The notes beneath the pieces are model-generated. The model saw only the letters and a list, made by a program, of their open reading frames with translations. It had not been told where the DNA came from and did not search any database. A stretch of 64,000 bases of DNA from Ascoidea asiatica (Eukaryota > Ascomycota > Saccharomycetes > Ascoideales > Ascoideaceae), in assembly GCA_001600695.1 (NCBI GenBank), contig BCKQ01000006.1, positions 980,133 through 1,044,132 on the forward strand. Reading direction: 5' to 3'. This document shows, piece by piece, positions 43,001-52,071 of the stretch; position 1 is the stretch's first letter, and each line of letters begins with the position of its first letter. The translations under genes were made by a program, and so were the position numbers.

Positions 43001-43124
43001 ATCATTTCAAACTGCATTACCAAAAGTAGATGCCACTTTCGAAGATGAAGACCCAGGTTCTAATCCTGGAGTTCTTGGTTTAATCAATCAATTTTACACT
43101 CAAGGTCAACATATAGGCCGGTAA
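40035..43124 (+). CDS. ATG9: Autophagy scramblase Atg9
   Basis: The 1029-residue protein is Atg9, the multispanning membrane protein of autophagy that supplies seed vesicles and scrambles lipids at the phagophore. The N-terminal about 370 residues are disordered and rich in Ser, Asn and acidic patches. The conserved core begins near [23 protein letters not shown]. It includes membrane segments such as [15 protein letters not shown] and [14 protein letters not shown], and the stretch [48 protein letters not shown] and [18 protein letters not shown] follow. The C-terminus is a soluble tail of about 220 residues ending in [10 protein letters not shown]. Intronless. The stop lies 133 bp from the stop of convergent NOP14. 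Confidence 0.96.
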   Translation: [1029 protein letters not shown]

Positions 43125-43257
43125 TAAACTCTACACATATTTTGGGTGACGTTTTTTTTAGTCAATATTTAAGATATTCAATAAGTTAAGCTTTTGATAT
43201 ATAAGATGAGTTATGCAATTAAATTAATATTAATACAATTTATACACTTTGATAAGT

Positions 43258-45639
43258 TTATTTTTTACGCAACTTTTTTTCCTTGTCATATTCATTTCTT
43301 TCATTACCTTCATTAGTATTGATTTCATTAACCAATCTGGCCATTTTGGAATGATACTCTGAATACTGTGCTTTCTTATTTCTAATTTGATTTTCAGCAG
43401 TAACTTTAGTGTCTCTACGTATTTCACGTAAGTTAATTTTCTTTTCCTTCTTGATTTGTGCCTTAAGTTTTTGAATCTCTTGCCTATCTCTATTTGGGTC
43501 GTAGGATTTTTTATCCGGATTATAATTTTCTTCAAATTTAGGTGCATATGTAGCAAGAGCCAAAGGTCTGTGATTTTGCAACAATAAGGGTTGATGACCA
43601 GCTAAAGCAAATTTACTTAATTTTTCAATTTTCTCTATTAGTAACGATACATCTTGGAAGCCCGGATACACCATTTTGAGATGTTTTAGAATAGAGGCAA
43701 AAGAATCCACGATTTCAAGGAAGGCAGATTTTTCTTTCCACATATCACAGTATTTACTTACCAAAGAAACAGTTTTTGACAATAAGATTTTTGGATCAAG
43801 ATTTTCATTATTCAAGTCCGAAATTCGAAGCTTTGAAGTTTTGAATTCAAATTTGGAATTCAAATCTATGTTAGTTTGCAAGCTAACAGGCAATGAAACT
43901 GGAAGAACTTTTTTATCTAGTTGAGATACATTGGGCGAAAGGGTAAGCAAAGCCTTTTGTAAAAAAAAAGTTGTTTCAGGCATGTATCTTTTTGATATTC
44001 TTTGATATTGAAGCATTAGATCACTTAAGAAAATACCTAAAAAGACTGAATTTAATGATTTTATAGGAATTTGACTCAAGGATTCTGCAATAACGATAGA
44101 TGCAAGAGTGACAACAAGATGATAATGATCAGAAGTTGAATATATTATACCTACTAAAGAAAGAAGTAATAAATCTGAAACCTTTGGGAAATTAGTAGAC
44201 TCTTCTCTTAATGACTGTATTATTCTTTGATGAATTTTATTTATACAATCCCTAAACTTTTGGCATAAATCTTCTTGATATTTAAATGATAATTTCTTCA
44301 ATATAGTAATTAAGTCATTTTGTGTTTTAGCATAAGAAGTATAATTATCTTTTGGAAATGTAGAATCTGCAAGATACAATATATGATCAAGTATTATGGT
44401 GGTGAAAACAGAAATTTTTTCTTTATTACCTAAAGCAAATTTAGGATTATAAATTGTAATGATTTTATTTATTATGATACAATGTTCCTCTAACTCTTTT
44501 TTTGTAAGTAAATTTAATAGTTCAGTGTGAGTATTGGGCATTTGTAAAGATTCTTTGGGAGACTTGGAAACTTCTTTTAATTCAGTTTTCTGTTCTATTT
44601 TTGATTGAGATTCATCAATTTGCTTTGAAATCTTATTTGAAAGTTTTTCACCAATTGCAAATCCATCTGTTTCATTTTCGCTGTCACTACCAGCCCAGAA
44701 ATCGCCTAATTCTTCTACACCAGTTTCAGTTTCTATAGTATTATCCATCCTGTTGCTTCTGGCTTCTTCTATTTGATTTTTTTTGGTCTCTTCTTCTTCC
44801 GCTATTTCTTTATCTGTTTTTGTTCTATCGGCAGGAACAGATCGCCTATCTAGCATAAGACTTTTATATGTTTGATCATAAGAAATATCTTTTTCGGATT
44901 TTTCTTTTTTTACTGGCTTTGAATTCTTTTCTTTACTGGCAGTATGTAAAGTTTCCATAATATTTTCAAACTGATTATCCAAGTCTTCAATTGTATCCAA
45001 TCTTTTTTCTTGTTCCTTTTGACGCTGATATTTATGAAATTTTGCTTTGGCTATTATTTCTTGCATAACTTCACCTTTTGTCTTTTTTCTTGGAGCCTGA
45101 TCCAAAGGCTCATCTGTACTTGATCTCTTAACAGTGTTGGATAAACTTAATTGATTTGATTCATTGTTATCTGACAAACCTAAGTCTCCGTCTTCAAAAT
45201 CATCTGTCATGGATAATGGTTTTCCTGAATGAGTTAAGGAATTTAGGTTATAATTATCTTCATCATCATATAAATTATCATCATTATCTATATTGTAAAT
45301 TGATTTTTTACTAGAATGTTGTCTTTCTCTAGTATAACGTTGTAACATTTTTTCCTCATCAGGTATGTTGGGATTGTTTTCACCAAAACGACGATCAACA
45401 AAAGCACCAACCTTATTACGTCTTGCTAATTTTTGATTAAAATCCAATTTTAACGCATCTTGTATTCTCTGTTTAGAAACTCCTGGTCTTCCTTTAGCAT
45501 TATTGTTAAAATTAACAATATCAATCTTTTTCCGATTGAATTTTAAATCAAAAGGATTAGGTTCACTTCGTATTTTTGCAATAAGTTTGGCCTTGGGATC
45601 GTCAAAATCCCCTCTTCTTTTTTTCCCTTTCTTACCCAT
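43258..45639 (-). CDS. NOP14: Nop14, small-subunit processome protein
   Basis: The 793-residue product is Nop14, needed for 40S maturation and working with Noc4 and Emg1. The start MGKKGKKRRGDF is followed by the family block NPFDLKFNRKKIDIVNF, then GRPGVSKQR and LARRNKVGAFVDRRFGE. The central part is acidic with helices such as KGEVMQEIIAKAKFHKYQRQKEQE. The second half is helical, and the C-terminus carries the conserved PKFEENYNPDKKSYDPNRDRQEIQKLKAQ segment and a Lys-rich tail. The gene is convergent with ATG9. A RRPE-like sequence (TGAAAATTTTT, 45720-45730) lies 81 bp upstream of the start codon, fitting ribosome-biogenesis regulation. Together with Sas10 this is the second processome gene in the window. 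Confidence 0.95.
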   Translation of the reverse strand: MGKKGKKRRGDFDDPKAKLIAKIRSEPNPFDLKFNRKKIDIVNFNNNAKGRPGVSKQRIQDALKLDFNQKLARRNKVGAFVDRRFGENNPNIPDEEKMLQRYTRERQHSSKKSIYNIDNDDNLYDDEDNYNLNSLTHSGKPLSMTDDFEDGDLGLSDNNESNQLSLSNTVKRSSTDEPLDQAPRKKTKGEVMQEIIAKAKFHKYQRQKEQEKRLDTIEDLDNQFENIMETLHTASKEKNSKPVKKEKSEKDISYDQTYKSLMLDRRSVPADRTKTDKEIAEEEETKKNQIEEARSNRMDNTIETETGVEELGDFWAGSDSENETDGFAIGEKLSNKISKQIDESQSKIEQKTELKEVSKSPKESLQMPNTHTELLNLLTKKELEEHCIIINKIITIYNPKFALGNKEKISVFTTIILDHILYLADSTFPKDNYTSYAKTQNDLITILKKLSFKYQEDLCQKFRDCINKIHQRIIQSLREESTNFPKVSDLLLLSLVGIIYSTSDHYHLVVTLASIVIAESLSQIPIKSLNSVFLGIFLSDLMLQYQRISKRYMPETTFFLQKALLTLSPNVSQLDKKVLPVSLPVSLQTNIDLNSKFEFKTSKLRISDLNNENLDPKILLSKTVSLVSKYCDMWKEKSAFLEIVDSFASILKHLKMVYPGFQDVSLLIEKIEKLSKFALAGHQPLLLQNHRPLALATYAPKFEENYNPDKKSYDPNRDRQEIQKLKAQIKKEKKINLREIRRDTKVTAENQIRNKKAQYSEYHSKMARLVNEINTNEGNERNEYDKEKKLRKK

Positions 45640-46084
45640 TATCTTTTAATATTTTTAGTATATTTATTGTTATTCTTTTTACTATTCAGAAAAAATATTC
45701 AAATAAGGTCTGTCAAATTTGAAAATTTTTAGTTTTTCTAACTTTATTATTACTGAACCATAGACCTACTTAAAAAATAAAAAAATTAAAAAATTAAAAA
45801 AATAAAAAAATATTTTTGATCAATATTCCGCCAGAAAATTCCGTTAGCTTAAATCCGTACTTGCAATATTCCCAAAGCAGAATATCCGGATTATCTAATT
45901 ATTAAATGTTGAATTGTTTAGGACGTAGACCGTGATAGTTTAGGTCAAGCCTCTATTATTTAACATTTTCATAACGCTACCCTTGAGTTTCAAATATACT
46001 TTCAAATCTACAGTAAAACGTTACCAGTATTAAATTGACTAGAAAAATTTCGTTTCTGTATTTGTTTCTAAATAAAATTCAATT
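45640..46084. promoter_or_regulatory. NOP14 upstream region and YEA4 3' end
   Basis: It contains the RRPE-like TGAAAATTTTT at 45720-45730. A patch at about 45825-45900 has several TCCG words, including TTCCG, ATCCG and TCCGGA. The rest is A/T-rich. No gene is seen. Confidence 0.4.
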
Positions 46085-47251
46085 TTACTTGGTCTTTTTT
46101 TCATTTTTAATAGTATTTCTGCTAGCATAGCTATACAACCCAGCTCCAATAAAAACAAAAACACTTCCAATTTTACATAAAGGATGAAGCTCATTGCCAA
46201 ACATACACACACTTAATATTAAACTTACAAATTTTCTCACCAAAAGAACGATTGAAACTGTCAAAGCATTTGTGGCACTGGCCAATTTATTTACTCCTCT
46301 TATACAAAGATTCTGCGTAAAGCAATTAATCATTAAGTACAATATGGATTTGGAAATATTTAGATTCTGCGTTCCATATAATTTCAAGGAAAAAGCTTGA
46401 TTATTATCCACAATCTTTTGAAACTCATTGATTAATGGCCTATAAAAAACGATGAAGAATGGCAACCCAAAAAAATGCTGATAAAATAAACTCTCTTGCC
46501 AATGCTTTCCATAAAGTTTATATGTGTTTTCTGTAAATAAACCATTGAATGCAATAATAATTGATGATATCATCAATAATGTAACACCAACATAAAAGCT
46601 TGTTAAATGATCATAATCTACCAACGATGAGTTTGTTAAAGAGGATTTTTTTGAATTATTTAAATAATTTCCGATTGTAGCTAAAAATATACCAAAGGTC
46701 AATATTAAGGCTGACATTATCTGCTTAAAGTTATATCTTTTATTTGCAAAAAAATATCCAGTTATCATTGTTATTACTGTTCCTGAAGATCTGAAAATAA
46801 TATGAATTGGTACTGATATATTGAATGTTAATGCCATATTATTCAAATTTGATGAAATAAAAAACATAATAACATTTACCAAATTTCTTTTTAATGGAAT
46901 CTTGTTTTTTTTCAAATATAAAGTTGAAATGCAACCATTTTTATCAAAGTTATTATAATATCCAATTGCCGAAATAAATAAAAATTGAGAAAAAGTTATC
47001 AAATGGCCTATTAAAACGCATTCCAAATAAATTCAAAGTCAGTTAGTTTAAACAATATATCCATAAGTTGTTTTATCTTTAAATTGAGTAAAAAATATAA
47101 ACTTACTAGAATCAGGTATTTCATGATAAACTTGCTCAAGAGAAAAAACATTAGAACAACAACCTCCAAAAATTAAACTAGTTATAGGTACCCATTGAAA
47201 TAAAGCAGTTATTAATGAAAGTATAATAACCTCTTCTCTTGCTTCCTCCAT
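46085..47251 (-). CDS. YEA4: UDP-N-acetylglucosamine transporter Yea4, two exons
   Basis: Minus-strand exons 47251-47107 and 47007-46085 join to a 355-residue protein. The 99-bp intron has a GTAAGT donor, an AACTAAC branch box (47048-47042) and a TAG acceptor. Yea4 is an ER nucleotide-sugar transporter that imports UDP-GlcNAc for chitin-related synthesis. Exon 1 gives the start with FGGCCSNV. Exon 2 gives HLITFSQFLF, FISSNLNN, ISVPIHIIFRSSGTVITM, LYGKHWQESLFYQHF and the conserved CIRGVNKLASATNALTVSIVLLVRKFVSLILS. About ten hydrophobic helices are visible. The C-terminus is Lys-rich (NEKKTK), consistent with an ER retrieval signal. Splicing restores a join that matches the family around the ITF.QFLF block. 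Confidence 0.93.
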
Positions 47252-48104
47252 TTTTCAATGGGCTTTTATTTATATGAAAAAAGTAAAATAGAAAAATATT
47301 AATCATAAGAGTGATTAATGCCTTTCGGATTGAAATAAGTCTAATATTTCGGTTAAATTAAGTTTTAGAATGGTAACTAAAGTTTTGCGACTTGTTCTTT
47401 CAGTGATTTTTTCATTGGGTTGAAAAGTGTGCTAGCATTACGGAGAAAAATGAAAACCTAAGAAAAATTCAGATCCTAAGACCTTCATTTATTTGTAATT
47501 AAATGGACAAAGTATTAAAACTACAATAAAAAGAAATTCTAGATTAAATATTGAAATGATATTAGATTATAAATAAATATCTAATGAAAAATTAGACAAT
47601 GAGAATTAAAAAGTATAAAGAAGACAAAAATGGTTATAATAATAAAATATAAAAAAGTAAAATAAATTTGAAAAAAAAATGAAATTGATAAAAATATAGT
47701 AGTTTTAATTTTTTTTTTTTTTGTAGTTTAAACCGAACCTAATGAAATACAACCGATAGTATATGCAACAAAAATATCAAAGAAATTTCTTTGAATAAGA
47801 TTAAGTCATTTTTAAATTGCAAAGAAAATAGCTTGAATAAGCTGTAAATATAGTAGAAGAGAAATTTTGTCTAACGCCCATATAACTAGGATTTAAAAAA
47901 ATAATGCCAAAGAATTGATATAATACACCAATGAGGAGATGAAAGTAATGATATAACAAAATTGAATAAAAAAAGTATCAAGAAGTCATGGCGTCTAATT
48001 ATGAATAAAAAGAGGTAACAAATAGAATGAAAGAACCTTAATGAATTTTTCAGATTAATGAAAGATGATGAAAAATAATGCAAATTAACGAGAATTAACT
48101 GAAC
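47252..48104. other. Intergenic region between the mannosidase and YEA4
   Basis: AT-rich DNA between two minus-strand genes, with a poly-T run at about 47710. Short frames here have no recognisable features. It holds the YEA4 promoter and the 3' UTR of the mannosidase gene. Confidence 0.5.
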
Positions 48105-49316
48105 TCATTGAAAATCAGAATAAGATAAAGGAGCAGGTCTTTCATGAACTAAAGTATTTTGAATAATTTCTAAAGCAGACATTTGTTCACCAAGGCCATA
48201 CCATCCATCCCATTTTCCCATAGTCCAATCAATACCACAGGTAACATTATCTGAGCCTCCAGAACATGATTCAGCTGCACCTTGAGCAGAAGCTTGAATT
48301 AAAGGATCTATTGTAGAAGCAGTTTGAGGAACCAAAACAGAAGTTAAAGCTAATAATCTTGAAAATAGAGATTTAAAAGATCTTTGATCAGTATTACAAA
48401 CAGATTTACCATTAGATTTTTGACATTCTTGTTCATACATAACTTTATCATCAAAGAATATTTCAACAGCTTTATTTAATAATTTATTTGTACGATCTAA
48501 CCAAATTGATTCACCAGTATAATTATAAAGATAAGCACAACCAGCCATATAAAGACCATAATTATAAGTCCATTCTTTATCAGTAATATCAGTACAACCT
48601 GTATAAATATGAGCACCATCATGAATAGTAATTGTATCATCATCTTCAGATAAAAATTCAACATCTTCAGTCCATTCCCAAATATAATCAGCAATATAAG
48701 TATATCTTTTTAAATTGTTAAATCTTGCTAATCTTGCAGCTAATTGAAATAAACAACCATTACTAACGGTATTTTTATAATCATAACCAGTTAAAGAAGG
48801 ATACATTTGCCATCTTAAACCACCACCACATTCATCATCCCATCTTGAGAACATTGAATTAAAAATATTTTCAGCTATTTCATTCCATGAATAATCAACA
48901 CCAGCGGTAGATGGTTCAATGAAATTTCTTTCCGCGGCAGCCATGACAGCAACAGCCCAAACACCTTGATCATCATTACCTTCAGCGTCAGTTTGATTAT
49001 CTGGAACATAATCATAATTATCACCAGCTTGATGAATCATTGCATCGAAAATAATTGATTCATATTTAGTATCTTGACAATAATACCACATATCTAATAA
49101 AGATCCAAAAGCTTCACCAGCTTCCCACCAATAATACGGCTGTTGAAACATTCCAACAGTACCACCAGATCTTGTACCAAGATAATAATCCATTAATCCT
49201 TCTGATATTGTTGAGGCGGCATCGCAAATTGAATCTTTACTTGAAGTATCTAAATCAATTGCAAAAGAAGTTGATAATAATGTAACAGCGGTTGAAAGTA
49301 ATAAAGATAACTTCAT
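48105..49316 (-). CDS. GH76 endo-1,6-alpha-mannosidase of the Dcw1/Dfg5 type
   Basis: The 403-residue protein has a clear signal peptide (MKLSLLLSTAVTLLSTSFA). It fits glycoside hydrolase family 76 of the Dcw1/Dfg5 type, which is thought to transfer GPI-anchored proteins onto cell-wall glucan. The catalytic Asp pair is in GNDDQGVWAVAV (Asp115-Asp116). Other family blocks are YYWWEAGEAFGSLLDMW, CGGGLRWQ, NGCLFQLAARLARF and YNYGLYMAGCAYLYNYTG. N-glycosylation sequons occur. The end is HERPAPLSYSDFQ, with no hydrophobic GPI-attachment tail as found in yeast Dcw1 and Dfg5, so this one seems to be secreted. I therefore do not choose between DCW1 and DFG5. Confidence 0.9.
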   Translation of the reverse strand: MKLSLLLSTAVTLLSTSFAIDLDTSSKDSICDAASTISEGLMDYYLGTRSGGTVGMFQQPYYWWEAGEAFGSLLDMWYYCQDTKYESIIFDAMIHQAGDNYDYVPDNQTDAEGNDDQGVWAVAVMAAAERNFIEPSTAGVDYSWNEIAENIFNSMFSRWDDECGGGLRWQMYPSLTGYDYKNTVSNGCLFQLAARLARFNNLKRYTYIADYIWEWTEDVEFLSEDDDTITIHDGAHIYTGCTDITDKEWTYNYGLYMAGCAYLYNYTGESIWLDRTNKLLNKAVEIFFDDKVMYEQECQKSNGKSVCNTDQRSFKSLFSRLLALTSVLVPQTASTIDPLIQASAQGAAESCSGGSDNVTCGIDWTMGKWDGWYGLGEQMSALEIIQNTLVHERPAPLSYSDFQ

Positions 49317-50032
49317 TTTTTCTTTATATTGCTAAGTTAATTGATTTATGAAATTTAAAGCGTTAAACTTTTTTTTTAATAGAAATATATTTGAATATAA
49401 TATTTTAATTGAATAGTTAAAATTAATGTATAATGATAGATAATTTTCAAATTATTATATGAAAAATACTAAATAGACTATATTTTGAATTTTAGTTTGA
49501 AAATAATTGAATTGAATTGAATATATTGTTTTGTTGATAATAAGAGAGAATAAAATAAATTTAAAGTAAATAAAAAAAGAAAGAGAGATAAGTTTGTATT
49601 TATAATATGATGTTTTTGAGATTAAGACATCAAGTTGATATTATTATCAATACATAAAAAATAGAAAGTAGAAAAAAGTTAAAATAGCCATATGATAAAA
49701 TGGGATGTGGAAAGAAATGCAGTAAAAATGAATTGCCTGAGGTTGAAAATAATTGATTTATTTTTAGCCTAAGTTTAAATCACACTTTGCTCCCATTCAT
49801 GATTCCATTTATATTAGCAATTATATTTATATATGCAGTCCTACTTTATATTTTCATTTTCATTTTCATTTACGTAACTCCACTTAAACATTATAAAATT
49901 ATTCGGTGTGGTTAATGATGGGATATTCTTAGGGAACCTGATCCATGTAGCATTTTGTAGCATTGTAGCTTTGTAGAAGAGAAATTCAATGAACTTACAT
50001 TGCTACCAAATTTGATACGTTACTGGTGCTAC

Positions 50033-50083
50033 TGCTATTGCTATTGCTATTGCTATTACTATTACTATTACTATTACTATTTG
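50033..50083. repeat. CTATTG/CTATTA hexanucleotide microsatellite
   Basis: About eight head-to-tail copies of a 6-bp unit, with a change from CTATTG to CTATTA part way along. Confidence 0.75.
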
Positions 50084-50143
50084 CTTAGATTATAAAGGTT
50101 TCATTAGATCTTGCTATATCTTATTAGATCTGAGAGTAAATGC

Positions 50144-50190
50144 TTCGATCTAATTCGATCTAATTCGATCTGATTTGATCTGATTTGATT
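50144..50190. repeat. 10-bp tandem repeat TTCGATCTAA
   Basis: Four and a half copies start at 50144, 50154, 50164, 50174 and 50184. They drift from TTCGATCTAA to TTTGATCTGA, and most carry a GATC palindrome. Confidence 0.8.
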
Positions 50191-52071
50191 AATATAATCA
50201 ATAAATAATAATAATACAAACCGCTGACTTTCTTTGTTTAAGTTACCAGAATATATTTAGTATATTAAGTGAAAAAACTTCAGTTACGTAATGGAGAGTA
50301 TTTTTAGCCTGTTTGTTCTCAGTTGGCCCGGTGAGTGCAGTTTGATCCACACGCTTTTCAGTCTATGTACGCGTGCAGCCGTTAATGCAGGCAAAACATC
50401 TACCTGCACCGCCACCCTTGCCAACAATAATAGTCGATACAACTAGACTTGAGCTACTCGAGCTTTTCCTCATCGACAAATTTCAAATAGTAGTCAAAAT
50501 ATACTCGAGCTTTATTCCAAACAAATTCCACTTGTTTATCAATTGTTTTTCTAAGTGTATCCATATTTACTTTTATAGACACAAATCATAAGAACGTATC
50601 TGCTTTTTATGTTATTGACTAACAGAAAATGCTTTTCAAGAAGAATAAGTTTCTACTGTGAAATTTTCTTTTTTTTTTGCTTCTTCCGCTTAAAGGCTAA
50701 TTCAATTTACCTAGTTCTTTTGAACGCTTGTATTAGTTTTATTATATAATCATGAGTTTGAGATATTCCCATGCTTTAAGTTGTTATTTAAGAAATTATC
50801 ATAAATCATCTCTACTTGTACATTTATTTTTGTTTTTCCCTCAACACATTTTTAAACATGTTGATATTTATAAAAAAAAATGACTCTAACTATATTGATT
50901 TTTTTATTTTATTGTATAAATAGATGAAAATCAATGCTATGATTCAAAGAAATCTTTTATTCAGTACTTACTCTAAGAATTTATAGTTAGACCTATACGA
51001 TTTTTTCAAAACTAAAAAACGAGCAAATAAAAAACCACAAACTTTCGGTAAAATTTAGTATGGCATTCATTACGTACATGCTTAAACCATATGACATATT
51101 AAAACTCAAAGTAAATTAATAATAGCGTTGAATATTTTTTACTCTTTTTCCTTAGCCACTTGAAATATACGATACAATAGCGGTTGTATTAAAACACATG
51201 GTTCAAAAAGATATAATTAGTGATTTATAATTTGAAATCTATATTTAATAAAATAAATTTTTTTAACTAACTCTTTTAGTGAAAAATCAAAAATAATTTG
51301 AATCATTGTTTTGAATAGCAAATATTGTAACAGGAAAGAACAATAACTGCAATTTTGAAGCAAAAATCAAAAATAAAATAATACTTTATGTCATTAATTA
51401 TAGAAACAGCTATTATGATTATTGCAGTTCTTATTATACAGTATAACCCAGATAAAGATAACTATACTGATGATTTGCTAATATTGAAATTAATTCTCAT
51501 CGCAATAGTCCCAAAATTATATAAATAGCAGATCATTGCTTAAATTTATAAATTATTTCCTGTAGAAACTTCTACTTGTATTATATTGCACTGTATTCTT
51601 TTAAAATCTTGGTAAGTTTCTTTCGATTTTAGTAGAAAACCTGTCTAAATGATTAGCGTGACTGATCAGCAGCTAAATGCTCTTGCCTTAGCTCCTTAAG
51701 TTACGAGCCTTGGATATAAGTAAGGGTCCTCATCTCCTTCCTCCTACAAATCTACCATTTGCTATTTACCATTTGTTATTTGCTATTTTTGATTTTGTCA
51801 CCCCGGAAAGAAAGCGTAAAAAGCGTGTCCCATGATTTATACAAGTCCTACCCGAACCTTGCACCAGAATAAAATTTGTTTTGCACTAAATTTGTAAAAT
51901 GATTACGTGAGCTATTACTAATATCACGCTCGATTATGTTTCTTCTTAAAGTTACAAAGTTTTTATTCTTTTTTTTCTGAAATATCAAAACATTGGTGAA
52001 AGGTATTTTCAAATGATGAAATATAATAGATTTTAGAATCATTCAATTCAATAATGAGATTGCTTTGAAAA

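Larger units (their letters stand above)
49317..52071. other. Gene-free 2.75-kb region with short tandem repeats and a GC island
   Basis: There is no convincing gene. Features seen: TTACGTAA at 49870-49877 and 50284-50291; a hexanucleotide run CTATTG/CTATTA at about 50030-50085; a 10-bp tandem repeat with GATC at 50144-50190; a GC-richer patch at about 50320-50430; and a T/A-rich ATTTGCTATT repeat at about 51755-51795. It lies between the divergent mannosidase and Mtf2-like genes. Confidence 0.55.

Noticed and set aside
50373-50591. A 72-codon frame in the gene-free region
   Set aside because: It starts with GTG, lies in a GC island and has no motif.
51641-51690. Possible C/D snoRNA boxes (ATGATT and CTGA)
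   Set aside because: The boxes are imperfect and no terminal stem or target is evident.
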